DNA of 60,848 nt from Paenibacillus arenilitoris. GTDB lineage: Bacteria > Bacillota > Bacilli > Paenibacillales > Paenibacillaceae. Below, one piece after another: positions 43,034-51,817 of this stretch (within the stretch, counting starts at the first letter, position 1; every line of letters begins with the position of its first letter). The notes beneath the pieces were generated by a model. The model ran no database searches and was not told the origin of the DNA. It saw only the letters and a list, made by a program, of their open reading frames with translations. A program made the position numbers and the translations under genes. Where the stretch lies: assembly GCF_014705655.1 (NCBI RefSeq), contig NZ_JACXIY010000044.1, forward strand, positions 1-60,848, read 5' to 3'.

Positions 43034-45470
43034 GATAAGTATCCTCCCTAACCAATCGTAAAGTCTCGCCTTTGCCGGTCTCCAACTCGATGAGTCGCCC
43101 GCTGACTCGCTGCCGTTCCTTTTCCCTTATACCTATCAGACTGCCGTCCCACGGATTATAGATTTGCAATCGCGAACCCGCCTCGCTAATCACTTCTATC
43201 CATTCTACCCGCTCTCCGTCAAAGGCCGCGCTGACCAGGAAACCGCCTACCGCTCTCAGCGTATGGAAAGAAGCCCGTTTTCCTTGAGGCCAATTGCAAA
43301 ACAGTCTTATCACGCCATTGTAGCTTTGCAGCAAGCATTCGTTAATAACTGCCGGAAGCGCGAAATTCTCGAACCATATGCCCATCCGCGCCATAAAGTC
43401 GAAAGGTCCGGTATCATAATAACGGCCGCCCGTCTGCAGCAGCAGGTCGGTACACGTTCCGTTCGGCAGCAAACAATATTCAATTTGGCGCTTGAATCGC
43501 TCAAGATCCAGAATACCAAGCCGGGCGGCCTGCAAATTATGGAAAACCAATTCATTGCCGCCTTCCGTCCGAAGATTGCGGTACGTCGTGCATGCAAGAT
43601 GATAGGTCTCCTCATCGGAATGCAAGCCGTGATCTTCGCCGGGGAAGACGGTCGCCAAACTGTTAGGCGTGTTGTACACGATTTCGGGATCCTCGCCCGG
43701 AACGGAAACAAACACCTTCCCTTGCCTCGATTCGGTCACGGGGTAATTCGGAAACCGCAGAAGCGCATCCCGGATATCGGATAACAGATGATCGTTTTCT
43801 TCCTGAATTTTCAAAACTTCGCACGCTTGCAAGAACGCTTGAAATACAAACTTGGTCAGGGCAAGATCCACGATGCAATCCGCGTTCTTGTCAAAGCCGG
43901 GCCGAAGACCGTACAGCTCGGGCGACACCGTCGGAAAGATATGGAGCTTGCCATCCCCCCAGCGATCTCCCGACGCTTCCGGCCGATTCATATAATCAAC
44001 CAAAAATAGAACCGCTTCTCTCATAGGACCGAATGCCCGATCTCGCAAAAACTGTTCATCCATCGTATAAAGATAATGCCACCACAAGCTCTGCACCGAC
44101 CATGGCGTCTCGCAAATTTCCCATCCCCACGTCGGAAGCGGATATGGCATCATCGTCATCTCAACCGGATAAGCGGAATGCGGGAAGCAAGCGCCCCGAA
44201 GCTTGTAATACTCCCGTGCCCACTGCTTGCTGACAGGCAGAAGATGATCGATCATGTCCACATAAGGCAGATGCTTATCGATATGATTGCTGGAAAAGGT
44301 CACCCAAAACGGCTGCTGCGTGTTGTAATTCATGTGGTAATCGCCGTGCCATGCCGTACCGATCGATTTGTAGCTCCAATTGGCGAACAAGCCCGGACAT
44401 TGCGCCCCGGCCTTGACGGAGCAATTCAGAAAATACAAATTCCAATACCAGATTCGCTCCAATAGCGGATCTTCCAAAGATACCCCCGACTTGCGCCAAT
44501 AGTCGGCAAGCTGCTGCGCGGTTTTCTTGACCGCATCCTCATAGTTCGCTTCATTTGGCGAAGGCAATTCAGGAACGATTGGAGACAGCCGGTCGGCATA
44601 TCCTTCATCCAGTTGAATGCAGGCCATAAACTTGTCATGGTCCCGAATACGGGCCTCGATCGAAATTTCCTGCGAATGCGCCAGCTTGATCGGATCTTTA
44701 ATGCCTTCCGCATTTCCTGCTGCTGTATAAACGATATCCCCAAACGGTACGGAATCAGCCAAACGGACGCTCAATCGAAAAGCTTTGTCTCTCTCCTTCC
44801 TGCGCTTCTCGGCCCAATTCTCCCCATAAGGCAGCACCTGCCGAAAGGATAACGACTGATTGGCGGCCGGCATCAGCTCGGGCATCGGGATGTCTCTGGA
44901 TCTATCCGGATCCGGAATCAGCTTCATCCGATCGAAGGGGGACGGCACCCATTCGCCGTTGAGATCGGTCGATCTTAGCCATAACCGGTCAAGCTCCGGC
45001 TCCAGTACGATTTGCACAATCCTTCTTTCATTGCGGACGAGTAATTCCACCTCGCACAAGCCGGTTGATATATCGACCCGATGTCCCAGAACTTCAACAT
45101 GACGCCGGTCAAATCCGAATAATACCGATCCGCATGGCATCGGACTTGGATAAGGCTTGCCGTAATTTTCTCTCATCTTGAACAGGTAATCACGAAACCA
45201 GGGGTCTTCCTGCAACGATTCGTAATGATGCCCAATAGCTTGCACTTTCTCGAATATCTCTTGAAACGTACCGATACTTTCCCTGTTGTTCTCCGCCAAG
45301 CGGATGTCCCATACATGGTTATGGCCAAAATGAATCAGAACGGCATCGGGCCTCGTGGTGACGACGGCTCCTAGCCCTCCATTTCCTAATAGCGCGCCCT
45401 GGAAAAAATCCGGCGAAGGCATCCTCCTTTCTATCGGATGTTTGGCGGCTATCGCTGCGGCATCTATCAT
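43017..45470 (-). CDS. GH95-like glycosidase (six-hairpin fold), second divergent copy
   Basis: An 817-residue cytoplasmic protein. GALLGNGGLGAVV near the start matches the GH95 opening. WHGDYHMNYNTQQPFWVTFSSN and FPTVSPELYGLRPG resemble the catalytic region with a Glu in the SPE motif, and HTLRAVGGFLVSAAFDGERV resembles the C-terminal beta domain. It is very different from the two other GH95-like proteins of the window and may belong to an unassigned branch. It lies between the LplC-type permease and the GH97 gene, overlapping the latter by 17 bases. The likely role is removal of a terminal alpha-sugar from the imported oligosaccharide before or after the GH97 step. Confidence 0.7.
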   Translation of the reverse strand: MIDAAAIAAKHPIERRMPSPDFFQGALLGNGGLGAVVTTRPDAVLIHFGHNHVWDIRLAENNRESIGTFQEIFEKVQAIGHHYESLQEDPWFRDYLFKMRENYGKPYPSPMPCGSVLFGFDRRHVEVLGHRVDISTGLCEVELLVRNERRIVQIVLEPELDRLWLRSTDLNGEWVPSPFDRMKLIPDPDRSRDIPMPELMPAANQSLSFRQVLPYGENWAEKRRKERDKAFRLSVRLADSVPFGDIVYTAAGNAEGIKDPIKLAHSQEISIEARIRDHDKFMACIQLDEGYADRLSPIVPELPSPNEANYEDAVKKTAQQLADYWRKSGVSLEDPLLERIWYWNLYFLNCSVKAGAQCPGLFANWSYKSIGTAWHGDYHMNYNTQQPFWVTFSSNHIDKHLPYVDMIDHLLPVSKQWAREYYKLRGACFPHSAYPVEMTMMPYPLPTWGWEICETPWSVQSLWWHYLYTMDEQFLRDRAFGPMREAVLFLVDYMNRPEASGDRWGDGKLHIFPTVSPELYGLRPGFDKNADCIVDLALTKFVFQAFLQACEVLKIQEENDHLLSDIRDALLRFPNYPVTESRQGKVFVSVPGEDPEIVYNTPNSLATVFPGEDHGLHSDEETYHLACTTYRNLRTEGGNELVFHNLQAARLGILDLERFKRQIEYCLLPNGTCTDLLLQTGGRYYDTGPFDFMARMGIWFENFALPAVINECLLQSYNGVIRLFCNWPQGKRASFHTLRAVGGFLVSAAFDGERVEWIEVISEAGSRLQIYNPWDGSLIGIREKERQRVSGRLIELETGKGETLRLVREDTYHDAKC

Positions 45471-45515
45471 GTCCTCACACTCCGGTAATTTTTTGGATTA
45501 TTCCGATAATTCGCC

Positions 45516-46385
45516 TTACTCTTTTACCGATCCAATCGTCATGCCGTGAACAAAATACTTTTGCAGGAAAGGATATACGGCAATGATCGGAATGGTGGCA
45601 AATACCAGGACGGCCATTTTTAGCGTATCCGGATTATAGGGCAATCCTGTCTGGTTAATCCCGCTAATTATGTTTTCCGTATCCGAAATATATTCTCTCA
45701 TTTTGACTTGCAGCGGATATAAATCGCTGCTGCGGATGAAGAGCACGGCATGATAGAATACGTTCCAATAGGTTACCGCATAGAATAAACCTACGGTTGC
45801 AAGCGCCGGTTTGGACAAGGGCATAACGATATTCCACATCGCCCTGAAATCGCTGCAGCCGTCTATTTTTGCCGCCTCAATAATTTCGCCGGACAATTGG
45901 ATGAAGAACGTACGCAAAATAATTAAATTAAACGCACTGATTCCGGACGGAATGATCATCGCCCACACGGTATCGAGCAGCCCCAAATTTTTGATCGTCA
46001 AAAAATAAGGAATCATAGGAGGTTGGAAAATCATGGTGAAAATAATGCCGAGCACAACCGGTTTGCGGATCAAAAACTCCGGCCTCGATAAAGAATACGC
46101 CAGCATCACTGTCGTCAACATGCTGAACGCCGTTCCGGCAACCGTAACGAATACGTTAACCCCCATCGCTCTCCATAGATCAGACTTGCTTAACAAATAG
46201 TTGTAGGACTCCATCGTAAAATCCACCGGCCAGAACGATACCTTATTGGCACTGACCGCCCAAGGCATGCTGAATGATATGGCTATTACATTGATAAAAG
46301 GCAAAATCATCGTTAATGCGGCTAGCGTTAATAGAATATGGTTGGAGTAACCGGCAGCGATTTCCCCAATTGTTCGGTTTTTCAT
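45516..46385 (-). CDS. carbohydrate ABC transporter permease (LplC/YtcP type)
   Basis: A 289-residue permease with six helices. The EAA loop is EIIEAAKIDGCSDFRAMWNIVMPLS, and the end reads PFLQKYFVHGMTIGSVKE, diagnostic of LplC-type subunits. It lies 57 bases after its LplB-type partner and 45 bases before the GH95-like gene, in one operon with the binding protein at 47486. A weak GGGAG is 12 bases ahead of the ATG. Confidence 0.92.
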   Translation of the reverse strand: MKNRTIGEIAAGYSNHILLTLAALTMILPFINVIAISFSMPWAVSANKVSFWPVDFTMESYNYLLSKSDLWRAMGVNVFVTVAGTAFSMLTTVMLAYSLSRPEFLIRKPVVLGIIFTMIFQPPMIPYFLTIKNLGLLDTVWAMIIPSGISAFNLIILRTFFIQLSGEIIEAAKIDGCSDFRAMWNIVMPLSKPALATVGLFYAVTYWNVFYHAVLFIRSSDLYPLQVKMREYISDTENIISGINQTGLPYNPDTLKMAVLVFATIPIIAVYPFLQKYFVHGMTIGSVKE

Positions 46386-46442
46386 CTTAATCCAGGACTC
46401 CCTTCATGCGACAAGCCTATATCGAACTGATGAGGCATTGGG

Positions 46443-47399
46443 TCAGTACAGGCTCTCACCCGTCGATTTTCTGGAAATATAGTTGCCAACCCATAACATC
46501 GTAAATCCGACCACCGATTTGAACAAACCGACAGCAGTAGTTACGCTGTAGTTTCCTTCCAACACGCCCGCACGGAACACATAGGTATCCAGAATATCGC
46601 CGACAGAGAATGTCAGCGGGGTTAGAAACACGTAAATTTGCTCGAATCCGAGCTCAAGGAAATTACCGATCCTGAGCAATAACAAAATCATAATCGTAGG
46701 AAGCAAAGACGGCAGCGTAATGCTTGTTAATTGTCGCCATTTCCCGGCTCCGTCGACGGTCGCCGCTTCGTATAGGCTCGGATTAATGCCGGTCAACGCG
46801 GCAAGATAGATAATCGCGCTCCAGCCGACTTCTTTCCAGATGGAAGATAACACGACGATCGATCTGAAATATTCCGGCTGCTGCATAAATAAAATCGGTT
46901 CTCCGCCAAATTGTCGCACCAGACCATTTACGATGCCATCCAGAGACAGCAATTCGAAGAAAATGCCGCCAATGATGACCCATGAAATAAAGTGGGGCAA
47001 ATAAAACAAGGTCTGCAGCGATCGTTTAAACCATTTCTTTCGTACTTCATTTAACATCAATGCGAGTATGACCGGAGCCGGAAAACCGAATACAAGCTGA
47101 TACAAACTGATTAGCAGCGTATTCCGAAGCACATCGATCAAATTCGAATACGTAAAGATATATTCGAAATGCTTGAATCCAACCCAAGGACTGTCCCCTA
47201 TTCCGTTGAAGATCTGAAAATCCTGAAAAGCGATAACCGAGCCGAGAACCGGTACATAACGAAACAGGAGAAACCAAAGCAGGCCCGGGAAAGCCATAAC
47301 ATAGAGGATCCAATGCTTTCTCATATTATTGCCCAGCCTGGTTGTCCAGCTTGACCGGGATTCGGCACGCGCAGATCCTGTAGGTATACTTGTTGACAA
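46443..47399 (-). CDS. ABC transporter permease (LplB/YteP type)
   Basis: A 318-residue permease. HWILYVMAFPGLLWFLLFRYVPVLGS and the EAA loop LYEAATVDGAGKWRQLTSITLPS identify the LplB branch. I start at the TTG at 47399 because CCTCCT (AGGAGG on the coding strand, 47407-47412) lies exactly 7 bases upstream. The longer frame to 47462 would read through a strong hairpin (47422-47457) and has no start signal. It follows the binding-protein gene and pairs with the LplC-type permease. Confidence 0.9.
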   Translation of the reverse strand: MSTSIPTGSARAESRSSWTTRLGNNMRKHWILYVMAFPGLLWFLLFRYVPVLGSVIAFQDFQIFNGIGDSPWVGFKHFEYIFTYSNLIDVLRNTLLISLYQLVFGFPAPVILALMLNEVRKKWFKRSLQTLFYLPHFISWVIIGGIFFELLSLDGIVNGLVRQFGGEPILFMQQPEYFRSIVVLSSIWKEVGWSAIIYLAALTGINPSLYEAATVDGAGKWRQLTSITLPSLLPTIMILLLLRIGNFLELGFEQIYVFLTPLTFSVGDILDTYVFRAGVLEGNYSVTTAVGLFKSVVGFTMLWVGNYISRKSTGESLY

Positions 47400-47421
47400 G
47401 GCGTAACCTCCTCGTATAAAG

Positions 47422-47457
47422 GAAGCGGCTGTCTTATTGGTTTTCGATAGCCGCTTC
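47422..47457 (-). promoter_or_regulatory. hairpin between binding-protein and permease genes
   Basis: GAAGCGGCT (47422-47430) pairs with AGCCGCTTC (47449-47457). It lies 28 bases after the binding-protein stop and just ahead of the permease ribosome binding site. Such hairpins can partly terminate transcription or protect the upstream message, which would raise the level of binding protein relative to permeases. Confidence 0.6.
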
Positions 47458-47485
47458 ACCATGACTTCGCTTCATTCCCATACCG

Positions 47486-49054
47486 TTATTGATTTGACTT
47501 TTGATACCATTCGTTTACTTTTTTCGTCACTTCATCGCCGCCGGACTTTTTCCATAATTCCACATATTCGTCGAACTTCTCGATCGGAAGCTCTCCGATG
47601 ATGAATTTAGCGGCATATTCCTGATAAATCTTATGAGAACCAATATCTCCGAAGCCATTGTATACGGAATTCGGCATTCCGTCACTTTCGATAAAACGGG
47701 AGAAAGGTCTTGCCGTTTCCCACATTTGTTGAATCACATTGGTGAATTCGCCATGCAGCAACTCGGATGTTTTCTCGAAAAAGTCCGTGTCGTAATACGA
47801 CAATGCGCTCATCGTGCCATTTCCGCGCAGCGTCATCTTCTCCTGCGTGTCCTTCTCGGGCAAATATTTAATTTTGCCGTCTTCCTTCACCCAAGTATCG
47901 TTCTCCAGCCCGTAGATCATAAACGTTTCCGCTTCTTCGCTATACCACCAATCCAAATACTTCAAGATCGTTGGCGCGTATTCGGCAGCCGCTTTCGGAA
48001 TCATATAGTCAATGAAAGCGAGCGGCTTCTGGGAAATGAAACCATCGTAGCCTTCAACCTTCGGAAGCGGCGCTCCGATAAGCTCGGCGTTCGGATTCAC
48101 CTTTTTAAGATTGTCAAATACCGTATTGGCCTGGTAAGGAATGTGGAACCATACGCCTACCTTGTCGCTCTGAATCTTTGCGTTCCACGTATCGCTTTTG
48201 TTCAGGAACGTTTCATTGTCGAGCAGCTTCTCTTTGTAAAGCATGTGCAGGAAGGCCAGCGCCTCTTTCATATTGGGCGTAATTCCGGCATACATCATTT
48301 GGCCGTCCACGACCTGCCATTCCGGATAACCTTCAAACATGGCAACCCCGTACATGCCGAACATCGAATCCATCCAACGCGCGCCTTCCCGTCCGCTTGT
48401 CGGCAATTCATCCTTCTGGCCGTTCTGATTCGGGTCTTTATCCCGGAAAGCCTTCAGCACCTCGACATACTCCTCCAATGTCGTCGGCACTTCCATTCCG
48501 ACGTTTTCCAGCCAGTCTTTTCTCATAATGATCGATCTTCCCGGCATATCGCTGTCATACTTCGGAATGTAATAAATTTTGCCGTCATCCGACGCGGCTC
48601 TGACTTTGTTCCATACCTCCTCGGGAAATTTCTTCCACAGATTCGGGGCGTATTCCTGAAGCAGGTCGTCCAGCGCCAATGCGCCTCCTTGCGTAATCAG
48701 AGTCTGATCGATCGTTCCGGCCGGTCTGAACAATTCGGGAATATCGCCCGATGCAATAATGGTTTGCAGACGCTGCGTATAATCATTCCACGGGAACGTC
48801 TCCAGCTTCGCGTCAATTCCTGTTTTACTTATTACATAGTCATAGTAGGGATGCTGCCCGGGAATCTCGATCGAAATCGGCGCCTTCAAGAATCGGAACG
48901 ATTCAACTTGTTCTCCTTTGTTGTTTGCGCCCGCTTCCCCGGTTTGATCGCCGGTCTCATTCACGGCATTGGACTTGCCGCAGCCGATAAGCAATCCTGT
49001 TAATAAAACAATAGCCATTCCGACACTTTGAACGTTTCGAACTCTTTTTCTCAT
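47486..49054 (-). CDS. extracellular solute-binding lipoprotein (LplA/YtcQ type)
   Basis: A 522-residue lipoprotein. The lipobox is LIGC with Cys25, followed by an Asn/Gly-rich linker. A segment DKDPNQNGQKDELP resembles the calcium-loop of the LplA branch, and SIIMRKDWLENVGMEVPTTL is characteristic. AAGGGG lies 6 bases before the ATG. First gene of the operon with both permeases, the GH95-like and GH97 enzymes. Divergent from a membrane-bound AraC regulator. The 259-base gap upstream contains that regulator's promoter; I see no convincing promoter for this gene. Confidence 0.92.
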   Translation of the reverse strand: MRKRVRNVQSVGMAIVLLTGLLIGCGKSNAVNETGDQTGEAGANNKGEQVESFRFLKAPISIEIPGQHPYYDYVISKTGIDAKLETFPWNDYTQRLQTIIASGDIPELFRPAGTIDQTLITQGGALALDDLLQEYAPNLWKKFPEEVWNKVRAASDDGKIYYIPKYDSDMPGRSIIMRKDWLENVGMEVPTTLEEYVEVLKAFRDKDPNQNGQKDELPTSGREGARWMDSMFGMYGVAMFEGYPEWQVVDGQMMYAGITPNMKEALAFLHMLYKEKLLDNETFLNKSDTWNAKIQSDKVGVWFHIPYQANTVFDNLKKVNPNAELIGAPLPKVEGYDGFISQKPLAFIDYMIPKAAAEYAPTILKYLDWWYSEEAETFMIYGLENDTWVKEDGKIKYLPEKDTQEKMTLRGNGTMSALSYYDTDFFEKTSELLHGEFTNVIQQMWETARPFSRFIESDGMPNSVYNGFGDIGSHKIYQEYAAKFIIGELPIEKFDEYVELWKKSGGDEVTKKVNEWYQKSNQ

Positions 49055-49250
49055 GTGATACCCCTTTCAGAACGAATTTGAATGTTTGCTGCTCCTTCAT
49101 GCTAAGATGGATCCGTCCCTCAGGCAATCTTCCATTTCTCAAATTCCATGCCAAAATATAAAAAAACAGCGATAAATCTCATCTTTTGCTAATTTGTTGA
49201 TCATTTCGTTTTGAGCATATATCCGCATTTCCTCTTCATGCCGATATTTA

Positions 49251-49280
49251 TTGCATAGCTCGCGAAGGGGTTGCTATACT
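49251..49280 (+). promoter_or_regulatory. sigma-A-type promoter of the AraC gene
   Basis: TTGCAT (49251-49256) and TATACT (49275-49280) with an 18-base spacer, 33 bases ahead of the ATG at 49314. Five and four of six consensus bases match in the -10 and -35 respectively. Confidence 0.5.
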
Positions 49281-49313
49281 AAACACAATTTTAAAAATGG
49301 ATGTGAGCCACAA

Positions 49314-51557
49314 ATGAATCGAATCCGGCTTTGGACGAAATACAGCCTGACCCATACCCACTCGCGGCTGGCTATTCTTATAACGCTTACCCTATTCGTA
49401 ACGGTCACTGCCACGGGTCTGATCTCATACAATGTCTCCAAAAACGTTTTGAAAAGCGAAATTAATCAGCCCGAGATGCAATCATTAATGATCAATCAAG
49501 ACCAAATCGAGAAATTAATTAAAAAAGCCGACCGCATTGCCATTGAAATTTTGTTTAACCCCTTTACGAACGATTTTTTGAAAAACGAGAACGTCTCCCA
49601 TTCCAATACGACGAATCTGATCGCTTATTTGAGCTCCTTTAAAGTTTCGGAAAATTTTAAGGCCATCTACGTTTACGATAGCTCAAACCGGAAAATCGTA
49701 AGCAGCGATGGCGGGTACGTCTCCGATCCTGCGTATTTGGCCGATACCAGCTGGCTGCACGATACGGAAACCGTCGATAAAATGGCAATCGTGAACGGAC
49801 ACACCGATTCCGGCTCCAGTCGCGTAACGTTATACCGGTCCATTGTCATCAACGGGAAAAAGGCCGGCATGGTTGTCATCGATCTGAAACCCGACGTTTT
49901 GTTTGCCGGCTTGCGCCCGAAGCTGTCCGATTCCATTCAAAAGAGCCTGATGATCACGGATGATAAGCAAGATTTGGTTTATGCCTTTTCAGCTCCGCAT
50001 GCCATTTCGGATCCCGATCGTTCCATTCTGTCTCAGTTCGAGCAACAGGGTTATGCCGAGAAAAAAATGGACGGCCAAAAGATCATGTTTTTTTACTTAA
50101 CTTCCCGATACACCGGGTGGAAGTATGTATCGTATATTCCCTCCGATCTATTGCTCGAAAACATCGGCATCATCCGTACCATTGTGTGGACGTTATCTTT
50201 GTTGTTTGTTGCAATCGGTATCATTTCCATCGCTTATTATAACCAGAAAGCGTTTAAACCTTTGAGACGGATGCAGCAGCTTCTTGGTAAATATAAAACC
50301 GATTACAGGAAAGCCGATCTATTGGATATTGAGAGATTTGCGTCCAAGATGCTTGAGGATCATACGATGATGACCCGACAAATTCGGGAAAGCGTGCCCG
50401 AATCCAGAAGAAGGTTGATTGAAAGTATTTTCTTTAACAAAATCAGCCTATCCGAAATGCGCCATCGATGGGAACTCCATTTTCCGGATTGGAGTAACGA
50501 CTGCTTTATTACGGCAAATATGAGTATCGATCAATATGAGGAATGGTCGAAGCATCTTGGAGAAAGCGATGTCCGGTTATTCAAATTTGCGATGCAGAAT
50601 ATGTCCGAGGAGATGCTGTCCAAGACTGATCGGCTTGTCATTATGGAACACGGGGATGAAGGATTTATTATCCTGCTGCAGCCGCTCGACAATGAGCAGG
50701 ATACGCTTGCGGCAACGATCGAAAGCTTAAGGAAATTACAGTCGGAAGTCGATAGATTATTGAAGCTATCCGTAACGATTGGCATTAGTCAACCGGTAAC
50801 CGATTATGCCAAATTGCAAGCGGGATACCGCCAATCGCTCAGCGCGGTTCAATGCCGTTTTTTTGATGGTTACGGCAAGGTTCATCTGTTTGCGGACCAT
50901 GGTTATGAAGATGCCGGCCGCTTGAATGACCGGTGGTCCGACGATATGATTGCTCAACTTGCGGCCGGTAATCTCGATGCTGCAAAATCGGTGCTTTCCG
51001 AGCTGTTCGATGTGATCGCCTCGCGCAACTATTCGCCTTCCGAATTACTCGGCGTATTGGAGCATGTCCAATTGAATCTTGAGCAGCTCGCAATAAAAAA
51101 CGGGGATGACGGGTTTGCGATGTATTCCGGTTTGTCAACCATGCATGCCGACGATATCCGCCAACACTTCCTTAGCCTTATGGATGAAATTAACCGGAAA
51201 GTTGAACAAAAATTAACGAGTAAACCGTCCGTAATGGTAAGCAGAATGGTTGATTATATGGAGCGTCATTACAATGACAATATTGGAGTCAAAGAAATTG
51301 CCGATTCCGTCGGTGCCAGCATCTACTCCGCCAATCAATGGTTCAAACAGGAAAGCGGCCAAACGGTATTTGATTACCTTACGAAGATGCGGTTGGAGAA
51401 AGCGAAAGGGCTCCTTAAGACTACGGATTTGAAAGTGTTTGAAATCGCCCTGATGGTCGGATACCAGAATGAAAACAGCTTTATTCGCGCATTTCGAAAC
51501 TATACGAAAATAACTCCCGGCAAATACAGGGAGCTTGATTCGCTTGAACAAATATGA
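49314..51557 (+). CDS. membrane-bound AraC-type transcriptional regulator
   Basis: A 747-residue one-component regulator built like the one at 34560. A membrane helix (about 19-42, LAILITLTLFVTVTATGLISY) is followed by an extracytoplasmic sensor (about 43-280), a second helix (about 285-305, IVWTLSLLFVAIGIISIAYY), a cytoplasmic linker and an AraC domain: IGVKEIADSVGASIYSANQWFKQESG and LKVFEIALMVGYQNENSFIRAFRNYTK. The ATG at 49314 has GGATGTGA 10 bases upstream. It is divergent from the LplABC-type operon and probably senses the substrate or the loaded binding protein. Confidence 0.9.
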   Translation: MNRIRLWTKYSLTHTHSRLAILITLTLFVTVTATGLISYNVSKNVLKSEINQPEMQSLMINQDQIEKLIKKADRIAIEILFNPFTNDFLKNENVSHSNTTNLIAYLSSFKVSENFKAIYVYDSSNRKIVSSDGGYVSDPAYLADTSWLHDTETVDKMAIVNGHTDSGSSRVTLYRSIVINGKKAGMVVIDLKPDVLFAGLRPKLSDSIQKSLMITDDKQDLVYAFSAPHAISDPDRSILSQFEQQGYAEKKMDGQKIMFFYLTSRYTGWKYVSYIPSDLLLENIGIIRTIVWTLSLLFVAIGIISIAYYNQKAFKPLRRMQQLLGKYKTDYRKADLLDIERFASKMLEDHTMMTRQIRESVPESRRRLIESIFFNKISLSEMRHRWELHFPDWSNDCFITANMSIDQYEEWSKHLGESDVRLFKFAMQNMSEEMLSKTDRLVIMEHGDEGFIILLQPLDNEQDTLAATIESLRKLQSEVDRLLKLSVTIGISQPVTDYAKLQAGYRQSLSAVQCRFFDGYGKVHLFADHGYEDAGRLNDRWSDDMIAQLAAGNLDAAKSVLSELFDVIASRNYSPSELLGVLEHVQLNLEQLAIKNGDDGFAMYSGLSTMHADDIRQHFLSLMDEINRKVEQKLTSKPSVMVSRMVDYMERHYNDNIGVKEIADSVGASIYSANQWFKQESGQTVFDYLTKMRLEKAKGLLKTTDLKVFEIALMVGYQNENSFIRAFRNYTKITPGKYRELDSLEQI

Positions 51558-51567
51558 AGCCGGCCTC

Positions 51568-51750
51568 TAACGGACATGGATGCGCTTATTTCGATGAAAC
51601 AGACAACTTTTCCATTTTAACGGACCAGAGAGACGCTATTGGCACGAAAGTTCTTCTTTCAATCCCCCATTCGGCGGAATAAGGTCGCTCAGGTCCGTTA
51701 CGTTTTCAAAAAAGCGATTTCCGTTAAAATAGCGGCGCTCCTGTCCGTTA
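51568..51750. repeat. four-copy intergenic repeat TAACGGAC-N7-8-CGCTATTT, in inverted pairs
   Basis: Two copies read forward (51568-51591 and 51618-51640) and two read in reverse (51678-51700 and 51727-51750). Each is about 23-24 bases with the ends TAACGGAC and GCTTATTT or GCTATT. Together they form a large inverted repeat in the gap between convergent regulator genes, exactly at the right edge of the lower-GC block. No gene is seen in this 260-base gap. Confidence 0.65.
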
Positions 51751-51817
51751 CGCATCATGAGAAGGCAGAAACGCCCTGCTCCTCCCGGGCTGCCGGGGCT
51801 CTGCCGCTCTACCGCTC

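Noticed and set aside
43310..43711. Minus-strand frame inside the second GH95-like gene.
   Set aside because: Shifted frame within a gene that has clear motifs in its own frame; no evidence of a frameshift.
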